A stretch of DNA of 62,168 nt, from contig CAILUI010000241.1 of the NCBI GenBank assembly GCA_903837355.1, positions 1 to 62,168 on the forward strand, in the 5' to 3' direction. The notes beneath the pieces are model-generated. The model had not been told where the DNA came from. It was given only the letters and a program-made list of their open reading frames with translations, and ran no database searches. Every line of letters starts with the position of its first letter. The first letter of the stretch is position 1. Origin of the DNA: an uncultured Victivallales bacterium (GTDB lineage: Bacteria; Verrucomicrobiota; Lentisphaeria; Oligosphaerales; JAFGRS01). Shown here piece after piece: positions 1 to 8,800 of this stretch. The position numbers and the translations under genes are program-made.

Positions 1-303
1 CATGGCGACGGGTGTGATCCGTGCCCTCCAAGTCATCCGTGGTGGACTCCCCCGTGTTGTTTCCGCTCCGGATACCTGGATTGACCACGGATGGCGCGGA
101 TTCCACGGATGGGCTAGAGACCGCGAGTATAGGCGTCTATACAGCCCGTCGGCGCGATTCCCCTCGGGGTTCGTCCTTCCGACAATCTGGTCATGCACCC
201 CCCCAGGCCGGAGACGTTGCACGGTCACGCCAGCGAGCCTATATTTTCCGTTTAGGCTTCATCACTGCGACCGTACACCAGCGAGGAAAGGGACAGACAG
301 CCG
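1..303. other. Intergenic region with short inverted 'ccacggat' repeats
   Basis: No gene is supported here. Seen: 'catccgtggt' near 34-43 and 'accacggatg' plus 'ccacggatgg' near 83-116, which are inverted copies of one short word. At about 236-260 'agccta' and 'taggct' can pair into a small hairpin just ahead of the aminotransferase. Short 'cacggat' words are common intergenic debris in related genomes (known from memory). No convincing promoter was found. Confidence 0.3.
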
Positions 304-1628
304 ATGAACCCGCTTGCTCATGACCTCAACAGCGCCATTGCCGCCGTCAACCCGCAGGTTCTGGAGATGCTCTCGCCGCTGGGCCGGGAGCTGTACTTCC
401 CCAAGGGCATCCTGACTCAGTCGGCCGAGGCCAAGCAACTGGCGCGGCGCTACAACGCCACCATCGGCACGGCGATGGAAAACGGGGTGGCGATGAACCT
501 CCCGAGCGTGATGATGCACCTCGGCGATGTGTCGGCCAACGACGCCCTGCTCTACGCCCCCTCGCCCGGGATGCAGGCGTTGCGCGACGAGTGGACCAAG
601 AAGCTCCTGATCGACAACCCGGATCTGCGGGGCGTCGGCATCAGCGTGCCGGTAGTCACCACCGGGCTGACGCATGGCCTGAGTGTCATCGGCGATCTCT
701 TCATGGAAGCCGGAGACGTCCTGCTCCTCCCCGACATGATGTGGGAGAACTACAACCTGATCTTCGCCTTGCGGCGCCAGGTAGAGATCCGCCAGTACAA
801 CGGACTGCGCGACGGTGGCCTTGACCTGGACGCCTTCCGGCAGGCGCTGACGGCGGCCTGCGCAGAGCGGAAGAAGGTCGTAGTGCTGCTGAATTTCCCC
901 AACAATCCGACCGGCTACTCCGCCACCGAGGCCGAGGGGCAAGCCCTGGCGGCGGCCCTGACCGCGGCGGCCGCGGGGGGCACGAACATCGTCGTGCTCA
1001 TCGACGACGCCTACTACGGCCTCTTCTTCGACGAACGCATCATGAAGCAGTCGATCTTCACCAAGCTGGCGACGGCTCACCCGCGACTGCTGGCGATCAA
1101 GGCGGACGCCGCCACCAAGGAGGTCTACGTCTGGGGGCTGCAGTCGGCTTCCTGACCTTCGGCAGCGCTGGCGCGCCGGCCCAGAGCCCCCTCTACGTCG
1201 CCCTCGAGAAGAAGGCGGCGGGCTGCATCCGCAGCGTCATCAGCAACAGCTCCCAACTCTCGCAGCAAATCGTCCTCGAGGCCCTGCGCCACCCGGACTT
1301 CTACGCCCAGCGCGCGGCCAAAGTAGCGTTGATGCGGACACGAGCCTTGAAGGTCAAGGAGGTGCTGGCGGACCCGAAGTACGCTGAGGCCTGGACGGTA
1401 TACCCCTTCAACAGCGGCTACTTCATGTGCATTCGCGTCAAGCACGTCAACGCCGAGGCCCTGCGCGTGCATCTACTGAAGCAGTACGGCGTGGGCACGA
1501 TCGCCAACAACGACACCGACCTGCGCATCGCCTTCAGTTGCCTCGAAGTCGAGCAGATCCAGGATGTGTTCGATCTGCTGCTACAAGGCTGGAGTGACCT
1601 CGCCAAGGCGGCACCGGCCTCGGCCTGA
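304..1628 (+). pseudogene. Class I/II aminotransferase, frameshifted (aspartate/aromatic type)
   Basis: A PLP-dependent fold type I aminotransferase, moving an amino group between an amino acid and a 2-oxoacid in the cytoplasm. The first frame runs 304-1155, with NFPNNPTGY (cofactor and substrate pocket) and DAATKEVYVWG, whose Lys at about residue 272 should form the PLP Schiff base. At about 1141 the frame breaks: 'ctgcagtcgg' lacks one base. Adding one base after 1141 restores GLRVGFLTFG and continues in frame 3 to the stop at 1628, giving about 441 aa, a normal length. Either this is a recent single-base deletion or an assembly error; the downstream part keeps good coding character (YPFNSGYFMC, LRIAFS). 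Substrate preference cannot be read. The gene is convergent with the glycogen operon. Confidence 0.8.
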
Positions 1629-1640
1629 GGCGCGGGGCGA

Positions 1641-1662
1641 CGTCCCCCCCAACCCGGGGGTC
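1641..1662. terminator. Weak hairpin between convergent genes
   Basis: A C-run and a G-run (ccccc ... ggggg, with gac/gtc at the ends) can pair in the 40-bp gap between the aminotransferase stop at 1628 and the branching-enzyme stop at 1669. There is no T-tract on either strand, so a bidirectional terminator is only a suggestion from position. Confidence 0.25.
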
Positions 1663-1668
1663 GGAACC

Positions 1669-3690
1669 TCAGCCAGGACAGCGGCGCTGCAGCACCAGTG
1701 CGGTGCGGGCTGGCAGGTACAGGTGCAGGCGATCGTGGCGTACACTGCCGGCGCAATGCGCCGTAGTGGTATGGCGTTGGCCAGTCCGCAGCCGCGCAAA
1801 GCCGCCGAACTCTGGCTGATCGGTGTCCAGCACCAGCACGTAGTCGCCGGGGAGAGTCTCCACGGCATAGTCCGAGTAGGACTGCGTGGGGTGCAGGTTC
1901 ACAAAGACGTAGAGCCCAGCGCGCTCGAAGGCCAGAACCCGGTCCGCCTCGCTGATGTAGAGGCGCTGCGGGCGGGCGCGCCAGATCAGCCCCGTCTCCC
2001 GAAGCAGGGTCAGCAGGGCCACGTCAAACGCGGCCAGAGCCGCGTAGCGTAGATGCGTGTCGTCGCGCAGCGACCACTGCCGGCGAGCATGCTGCAGCGA
2101 CCACTGGTTACCTTCCCTGGGGAAGTCGATCCACTCGGGGTGTCCGAACTCGTTGCCCATGAAGTTCAGATAGCCGTCTCCGGCGGTCACGGCCGTGGCC
2201 AGCCGGATGATCTTGTGCAGCGCCATGCCGCGGTCCACCACCAGGCTGGTGCTGCCCCGGTGCATGGCGTCGTACATACCCTCGCGGATCAGGCGAAAGA
2301 TGAGCGTCTGGCCGCCGACGATGGCCTGGTCGTGGCACTCGGCGTAGCTGATCACGCGTTCGTCCCGTCGTCGATTGGCCAGCTCATGCCAGACCTGCCC
2401 GAGAGACCAGGCCTCGTCGGGTTCATCAAGCAGGCGGAACCACATGTCGGTAACCCCCATCGCCAGGCGGTAGTCGAAACCCACGCCCCCGCCGCTCTGC
2501 GGGGCGGCCAGGCCCGGCATGCCACTGACGTCCTCGGCGATCGTCGTGGCGTCCGGACGGACGCTGTGGATGACCGCATTGGCCAGGGTCAGATAGGCCA
2601 CGGCGTCATCGTCCACCTGATCGCCGAAGTACTCCGCGTAGCTGCCGAAGGCCTGTCCCAGACCGTGATGGTGGTAGAGCATGCTCGTGACGCCGTCAAA
2701 ACGGAACCCGTCGACGCGGAACTCGTCGAGCCAGAAACGGCAGTTCGACAGGAGGAAATGCAGCACGCCGGGTTTGGCGTAATCGAAACAGCAGGAGCCC
2801 CAGGCCGGGTGCTCGCCGCGGGCGCCGGCGTGGAAGTACTGGGTGGCGGTGCCGTCAAACCGGGCCAGCCCCTCGGTCTCGTTACGCACCGTATGGCTGT
2901 GCACCAGGTCAATGACGACGCGCAACCCCAGCCCGTGCGCCGCATCGACCAGGCTCTTCAACTCCTCTGGCGTGCCAAAGCGGCTGGAGGCAGCGAAGTA
3001 ACTCGACACATGGTACCCAAACGAGCCGTAGTACGGGTGCTCAAGAACCGCCATGAGCTGCACGGTGTTGTAGCCGGCGGCGTGGATGCGCGGCAGCATC
3101 TGCGCCTGGAATTCCCGGTAGGTACCGACCCGCGCCTCCTCCAGGGCCATGCCGACATGACTCTCGTAGATCAGCACGGCGGGCGGTGGCGGTGGCGTGG
3201 CGTGCCGCCAAGCGTACGGCTGCTCAGGCTCCCAGACCTGCGCGTTGAAGATGCCGGTATGCGGATCCTGAACCACCCGCCGCGCATAGGCCGGAATACG
3301 ATCTCCCTGACCGCCGTCCCAGTGCAGGCGCAACCGGTACAGCGCGCCATGGCCAAACTGCGCCGCCGCAAAACGCCCCTCCCACTGCCCGTCGGCGAGG
3401 GGACGTAGGCGCAGCGCCGCCGTCTCCTGCCAGCCGCTGCGCTCGCAAAGAACAGTGACCGCGGTGGCGTTGGGAGCCCACTCCCGAAAGACCCAGTCCG
3501 CCCCGTCGCGGTGCAGGCCGAAGTACTCATGGCCGCTGGCAAAGTCGGCAAGGGACTGACGGCCACCGGTCAGGCGCCGCCCCAAGGCCTCCACCTGCAG
3601 GCCACGACGACGCAGAACCGGCCAGTACGGCTGCAGCCAGACGTCCGCCGCTAAACTCGCGGGAGCATTCGGGATGAAGCCGAACGACAT
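1669..3690 (-). CDS. glgB: 1,4-alpha-glucan branching enzyme, eukaryotic-like GH13_8 type
   Basis: Cuts an alpha-1,4 glucan chain and rejoins it as an alpha-1,6 branch in glycogen. It has 673 aa: an N-terminal CBM48-like region (about 50-160), a GH13 barrel (about 170-560) and a C-terminal beta domain. GH13 regions visible: VVIDLVHSH, DGFRFDGVTSMLYHHHG (nucleophile Asp332), TIAEDVSGMP (acid/base Glu386) and FMGNEFGHPEWIDFP. These strings, plus GGGVGFDYRLAM and AYAECHDQAIVG, match animal/plant/fungal GBE1 far better than the E. coli GlgB type as I know those families. The start at 3690 is chosen for a GAGGGG site 6-7 nt upstream; an in-frame ATG 12 codons earlier has none. Last gene of the operon, 50 nt after glgA. 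Confidence 0.93.
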   Translation of the reverse strand: MSFGFIPNAPASLAADVWLQPYWPVLRRRGLQVEALGRRLTGGRQSLADFASGHEYFGLHRDGADWVFREWAPNATAVTVLCERSGWQETAALRLRPLADGQWEGRFAAAQFGHGALYRLRLHWDGGQGDRIPAYARRVVQDPHTGIFNAQVWEPEQPYAWRHATPPPPPAVLIYESHVGMALEEARVGTYREFQAQMLPRIHAAGYNTVQLMAVLEHPYYGSFGYHVSSYFAASSRFGTPEELKSLVDAAHGLGLRVVIDLVHSHTVRNETEGLARFDGTATQYFHAGARGEHPAWGSCCFDYAKPGVLHFLLSNCRFWLDEFRVDGFRFDGVTSMLYHHHGLGQAFGSYAEYFGDQVDDDAVAYLTLANAVIHSVRPDATTIAEDVSGMPGLAAPQSGGGVGFDYRLAMGVTDMWFRLLDEPDEAWSLGQVWHELANRRRDERVISYAECHDQAIVGGQTLIFRLIREGMYDAMHRGSTSLVVDRGMALHKIIRLATAVTAGDGYLNFMGNEFGHPEWIDFPREGNQWSLQHARRQWSLRDDTHLRYAALAAFDVALLTLLRETGLIWRARPQRLYISEADRVLAFERAGLYVFVNLHPTQSYSDYAVETLPGDYVLVLDTDQPEFGGFARLRTGQRHTTTAHCAGSVRHDRLHLYLPARTALVLQRRCPG

Positions 3691-3740
3691 GCTATTCCCC
3701 TCGTCGCTGCAACCCCGCCCAGGCACGGTCGCGGCGCTGG

Positions 3741-5270
3741 CTAGTTCACCAAAGGCCGCTGGAGCATGCGCTCATAGACGTCGATGTAGGCCCGCGCCGT
3801 GACGTTGTGCGTAAAGCGCGCGCGCGCCTCGGTCATCACCCGCGCCACCTGCAGCTCCTTCAACGCCTCCGCCTGACCGTGGAAGGCCACCGCCTGCTCC
3901 ACGGCCCAGCGCAGCCCCTGCGCATCGTAGGTCTCGAACACAAAGCCGTTGCCACGATTCGCCGCCGGATCCAGATGCGACACCGTGTCCCGCAGCCCCC
4001 CGGTGCAGTGGACCACCGGCAGCGCCCCGTACATCGGACCGATCATCTGCGGCAACCCGCAGGGCTCAAACCGTGAGGGCATCAGCACGAAGTCGGACGC
4101 CGCATAGGCAAGCCTGGACAGGTCCTCGTCGAAGTCACACACGGCCACACGGTCATACAGGTTATGGCGCTCCACGACCTCATGGAAGTGCCGCTGGAAC
4201 GAGCCGTTGGCCACGACGACCACCTGCAGCCCTTTCTGCCAGTGGGTCGCTACCGTATCGTACAGAATGCTGGTCAGGAGCTGACAGCCCTTCTGCACCG
4301 GGTCCAGGCGCGACGGCCAGAAGAACAGGGGCGCAGCACCGTCGACGCGCAAGCCCAGCCGCTCCTGCAGAATTTCCTTGTTGCGCCGTTTCCCGGCCGC
4401 GTGGTCATCCGGACCATAGCGCACGGACAAGGCCGGGTCCTGCACGGGATCGTAATCCGGATCGGGTGCGTTCAGGATGCCCACCGCGCAGCCGGCACTA
4501 TACTTGGCCCCCATCTCCCGGCGGATGGGATCCGCCACGAAATGGTGCCGGCCCTCGACGACCTCGCGCAGGAAGGAGGGGCTGACGGTGTTGATGAAAT
4601 GGGCCGAGAAGATGCCGCTGGTCAGCAGGTCCACCGGGTTCGTGGCGCGCGTCTCTTCGTAGGTACTGGGCTGCCGGTCGTAATACAGGTAGGGCCAGAA
4701 GTCGGCCGCATCGATGCCGCTGCCCTCGATCCGCTCCAAGGTCAGTTTCTGCGTGTGGATGTTATGCACCGTGAACAGGCACGGGATGTTCAGGCGCCGC
4801 GACATGGCTGGAATCAGCCCCGTCATCCAGTCGTTGCAGTGAATCAGGTCCGGGTCCACCCGCGGCAGGATGTTGTTGATCACCTCACGCTGAAACGCGA
4901 GGCTGACCTGGATGCCGTCCTCGATGTAGTTGCCGTAGACGCGGTCGCGGTAGTAGAACACCCGGTCCTGCGCCAGGTGGATACGCTGGTTCGACAGGTT
5001 CGTCAGATAGATGCGCAATTCGTCGCTGATCAGACGGTCCACATCCACGTGGAACATGCGCCGGTAGTGCGGCAGGGCCACATGAACGTCCGCGCCGAGC
5101 TGGTACAGGGCCGACACCAGCGAGGCCGAAACGTCCGCCAGGCCGCCGGCCTTGGCGCGCATCTGATGCGCCATGTTGCCCATGCCCGCCGGCAGGTAGG
5201 TGATCTCGGGAGTGACCACCAACACGCGGGGCTTACGCCGACCGCTACGCAACGTGATTCCAACCGCCAT
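3741..5270 (-). CDS. glgA: Glycogen synthase, GT5 family
   Basis: Extends alpha-1,4 glucan chains from ADP-glucose (or a related donor). It has 509 aa. The N-terminal GT5 domain starts KPRVLVVTPEITYLPAGMGN and carries KAGGLADV around residue 40, a variant of the usual KTGGL donor-binding motif. HCNDWMTG and TVHNIHTQ follow. The C-terminal Rossmann half has WPSRLDPVQKG (usually R-x-xxQKG) and, near residue 400, PSRFEPCGLPQM and CTGGLRDTV. The reading frame is open far upstream to 6152, but that part is antisense-like to neighbouring genes. The ATG at 5270 directly precedes the family N-terminus and has a G-rich site before it. Third gene of the operon. Nucleotide donor specificity is not certain from sequence. 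Confidence 0.92.
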   Translation of the reverse strand: MAVGITLRSGRRKPRVLVVTPEITYLPAGMGNMAHQMRAKAGGLADVSASLVSALYQLGADVHVALPHYRRMFHVDVDRLISDELRIYLTNLSNQRIHLAQDRVFYYRDRVYGNYIEDGIQVSLAFQREVINNILPRVDPDLIHCNDWMTGLIPAMSRRLNIPCLFTVHNIHTQKLTLERIEGSGIDAADFWPYLYYDRQPSTYEETRATNPVDLLTSGIFSAHFINTVSPSFLREVVEGRHHFVADPIRREMGAKYSAGCAVGILNAPDPDYDPVQDPALSVRYGPDDHAAGKRRNKEILQERLGLRVDGAAPLFFWPSRLDPVQKGCQLLTSILYDTVATHWQKGLQVVVVANGSFQRHFHEVVERHNLYDRVAVCDFDEDLSRLAYAASDFVLMPSRFEPCGLPQMIGPMYGALPVVHCTGGLRDTVSHLDPAANRGNGFVFETYDAQGLRWAVEQAVAFHGQAEALKELQVARVMTEARARFTHNVTARAYIDVYERMLQRPLVN

Positions 5271-5356
5271 TTCGGCCGCCCCCCCCCATTCCCCGCGGCA
5301 AGCCCACGACCGACAGGCTGCCGGCCGCAGGAACACCACCCGCCGCGGACGGCGCT

Positions 5357-5692
5357 TCAGGAAACCTGAACGACGCTGTTCAACGTCCCCAGCGCGTTGA
5401 CCACGAAGTTCGGGTTGGCCGGGTCCACGGTCCACTCGCCGTTCACCACGAACTTGTACTCGTAGCTTCCCGGGGCCAACATGCAGGTCGCGGTAAAGAC
5501 CCCCGCGCCCGCCGCGTCGACCATCGCCTTCGCCAGCGGACTCCAGTCGTTGAACGAGGCCGCGAGGAAGACCGTCGAGCCCGCGGCGCAGCGCACCTCG
5601 AAGGCCACCCGCTTCTTTGCGCCCGCCACCGCCTTGACCTCTTTGACGGCCTTGACGGCCTTGACGGTCTGGACTGTTTTCTTGGTTGCCAT
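5357..5692 (-). CDS. Stand-alone glycogen-binding (CBM48/AMPK-type) domain protein
   Basis: A 111-aa protein. Residues 1-22 are a basic repetitive tail (MATKKTVQTVKAVKAVKEVK), encoded by near-tandem copies of 'ttgacggcc'. Residues about 28-111 form one early-set/CBM48 domain with FLAASFNDWSPLA, GSYEYKFVVNGEWTVDP and N-x-NSVVQV, the usual glucan-contact layout of AMPK-beta and isoamylase N-domains. No catalytic domain is present, so it should bind alpha-glucan; it may tether or organise the operon's enzymes on the granule (inference). The start at 5692 (MATKK) follows AAGGGG. It sits between the debranching-enzyme gene and glgA in the same orientation, which supports a glycogen role. Confidence 0.85.
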   Translation of the reverse strand: MATKKTVQTVKAVKAVKEVKAVAGAKKRVAFEVRCAAGSTVFLAASFNDWSPLAKAMVDAAGAGVFTATCMLAPGSYEYKFVVNGEWTVDPANPNFVVNALGTLNSVVQVS

Positions 5693-5733
5693 AGACCACG
5701 TACCCCTTTTCCTGCCGCCATAGGCTCCTGGCA

Positions 5734-5751
5734 GCACGCTCTGCAGCGTGC
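5734..5751 (-). other. Intercistronic hairpin
   Basis: GCACGCT and AGCGTGC pair perfectly (7 bp, loop of 4) in the 116-nt gap between the debranching-enzyme stop and the CBM48 start. There is no T-tract, so it is more likely an RNA-processing or stability element within the operon than a terminator. Confidence 0.4.
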
Positions 5752-5808
5752 CCAGTCCCCCTGGCGATATTGTCCATCACGACACACGACCGTCCAACTG
5801 CTGGTATG

Positions 5809-8800
5809 CTAAGACACCGGCGCGACCTCTGGCGTTTCATCGCGCAGCATCGTAAGTACGCGCAAGAGCTCAGACACCCCCCAGGCCTGGGCGACGCAAC
5901 CGCGCTGCGTGTGGGGCGCATCACCGTCGACAATCTCCGGCACGTGCCCAAGGCAGCCGGCCTCGAGCACCGGCCCCAGGCTATAGAGCAACTGCCTTGC
6001 CACCGGCCGCGCCGTGACCCCATGGGCCAGCACCAGCGCCTCGGCAAACGAGGGGAAGAGCCAGCTCCACGCGGTCCCGTTGTGATACGCCGGCTTGCGC
6101 CGGGTATCCTCGTCACCCTCATACCGCCCCCAGTAGGGCCGGGTCGGATCATTCAGCAACTGCCCGCGATGACGAACCGCCAACGGCTGAACCACGGGCT
6201 GGTCAGCCAGACTGCGGATGCCGCCGGGAACCAGCAGCGGCCAGCAGGCCTCGACACTGCGCCGCGCGGCCTCACCCTCGATCAAACCCAGAGTGACCGC
6301 CAGGAGCTGGTTGGGCCGGCAGGCGTCATCCGCCCGCGCCTGGCGGGCACTGACGCCCGGCCCGGCGTGCAGGCAGTCGCTGAGGCCGTCGACCGCGGCG
6401 CCGGCGTACAGCGCGGTGACGGCAGCACGCACCCCGACGGCGATCTCTCCCCACGGCTTGCCCGCCACGCCCAACTCGTCCAAGAGGGCGAGAGCCCGGT
6501 ACCATAGCGCTTGAATCTCAATAGGATAACCCTGCCGCGGGGTTCCGGCCGGGTGGTTGGTGTCCATCCAGGTGAAATGGGCCGGGCTGTACACCAGTCC
6601 GGTCTCGGGATCGGCCCGGATCCCGTTCGGCGTCCCCGCCAACACCGCCGTGGCCAGGTCGCCCAGGACGCGGTGCAGCGGCCGGCCCCCGCAGTCGACA
6701 TCCAGCACCTGCCGCTCCCCGGTGACCCGCAGATAATCGGCGACCGCGGTGAATAGCCACAGCGGCGCATCCGAGGTCTCCCGGTCACTGGCGTCGTCGC
6801 CACGGATCATGTTCGGCAACGTCCCGCGGCTCTCAAAGCGGGCGAACTGAGCGATGATCTCGCGTGCCTCCACCGTCATGCCGGCAGCGATGATGCCGCG
6901 CAGGCAGATCAGGGTGTCCCGCCCCCAATCCAGGAACCACGGATAACCGGCGATCACCGTGCGCGAGGCGCCGCGCCGGACGACGAACCGGCGCAGCGCC
7001 CGCCGGGCAGCTTCATCCAACCCAACCTCCGTCGGGCCCTCCCCCGTGCTCAGCGGCCACACCGCCTCGCCGCTACCGCTGCCGGCAGCGGCCGTCAGGA
7101 CCGCGGCCTCACCCCCCGTCAGGACGCTGCGGAAGTAGCCCGGGCTGAACAGGTCGCCGGCCGGGTTCAACCCTCGCGCGGCTTCCACCGGATGCGGTAC
7201 CAGGTACAGCCATTCGGGCTCCGCCACGAACTGCCCCGGCGCCATGCGGCAGGTGAGACTATGCCCCGGCGAGGGACTGAAACGAAAGCCGTCGGCAGTG
7301 GGGTGCACGGCCTGCCGGAAGCTGTGCTCCGGACCAAGGAAGGCCTGCGTGATCTCGTGGCAAGAGCGATCCTCGACATCGGGTCGGACAATCAACGCGA
7401 CCGGACTGTCGTCAGCCAGCGCCTCCGCCACCCCTGCCGCCAGGTGTCGCTCGAAGCGCAGGCGAATGGCATTGCCCGCGGTGGCCATCTCCAGCACGAT
7501 GCGCAGGGGAATCTGGCGGCCCATCCCCACCGGCGCATGGAAGTCCCAGCACACCCGATTGCACAGGTCGGTCGAGAAGCCGGTCTGACAACCGAAACTG
7601 ATCTCCTGGGAGTAGTCCCGGTAGACCACCCAGACCCGACAGCGCGTCAGTAACACCCGGCGGTCCACCGGGCAGTCGGGGTGCAGGTTCGCGGCCAGCA
7701 GGGCCTCGTACTGACTCTGCACCTCGCCCCAGCGACCACGCACCAGCGCCATGGCGCCGAGCGCGTCCGCGCAGAGCGCGGTCACGTCCGTCGCGGTCAG
7801 TTGACCCACCTCCGCCCACAGGCGCACCCGCGGCATGGGCCCCGCCGGCAGTGCCAGCAGTGCGGAGCGCACCTGGCTCACCGCACCGCCGAAAACGCGC
7901 AGGACCAGCTCGCAGCGCACCGGCCGCGCCCGGTCAGGCAGCGGCAGGACCACGCCGAACTCGCCGGACGCTGGCCACGGCAGCGACCGCCCACGCTGCA
8001 GGCAACGCTCACCTTCGACCACCTCGAAGCGGAAAGGCGCACCGGCATGGACCAGCAGGACATGCCCGGGCGGCACCAGCACCTCGCGGCGCTCGTCACG
8101 GCCCAGATGCCAGTGCAGCACCGGCACATACCCCGGCTCCGACTGCAGGCGCGCCAGACAGCCCAGCGGGTCCTGACGCAGGTCGTCCCCCAGTTTCTCG
8201 GCCGCCGCCGGCGCGATATCGCCCAGCCCGTGCCAGAGCGCCCGCAACTGAAGAGCCAGAACCCTGAACTGCTGCCGCAACACGGCCGCGGGGATCCCGG
8301 CCACGCTGCGGGGCGCGGCCGCCGGCAGGGCCACCTCGCCCCCCGGCCCCCGGCCGCCCTCCAGGCAGACGACGGTCTGCGGCCCCAGCCGACAGCGCGC
8401 CCGCCCGGAAGCGTGGATCACTTCGACGGCGCGCCCGGAGACCAGATCGCGCGGATGCCCGTCGCTGACCGGCCAGGCTGCCGTCGGCCAGGTGACCTCC
8501 AGCGTCTCCTGATCGTGCGGATTGGCCAGGACCAGGACCGGCGACCCTACCAGCGGGCGACGGACGAACCCCACCACGTCTGCCGGTAACGTCTCCACCG
8601 CCTCCACCTCCGCACCGGCGCGGAAAGCGGGGTGATCCCGCAGAACCCCCAGCAGGTGCCGCAACACGTCCACCTGGTTCTCGTGAGCGCCCCAGTTCAG
8701 CGGGCTCGCCCCATGCACGTCCACCTTCGCCTGGGCGAACCACTCGACCCCATTAGTGATGCCGAAAGCACCATCGTGCGACAGCATCGCACAGAGCGCA

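Noticed and set aside
5271..6152. Upstream extension of the glycogen synthase frame
   Set aside because: Translation is out of character, crosses the CBM48 gene in another frame, and GT5 proteins begin at KPRVLVVTPE.
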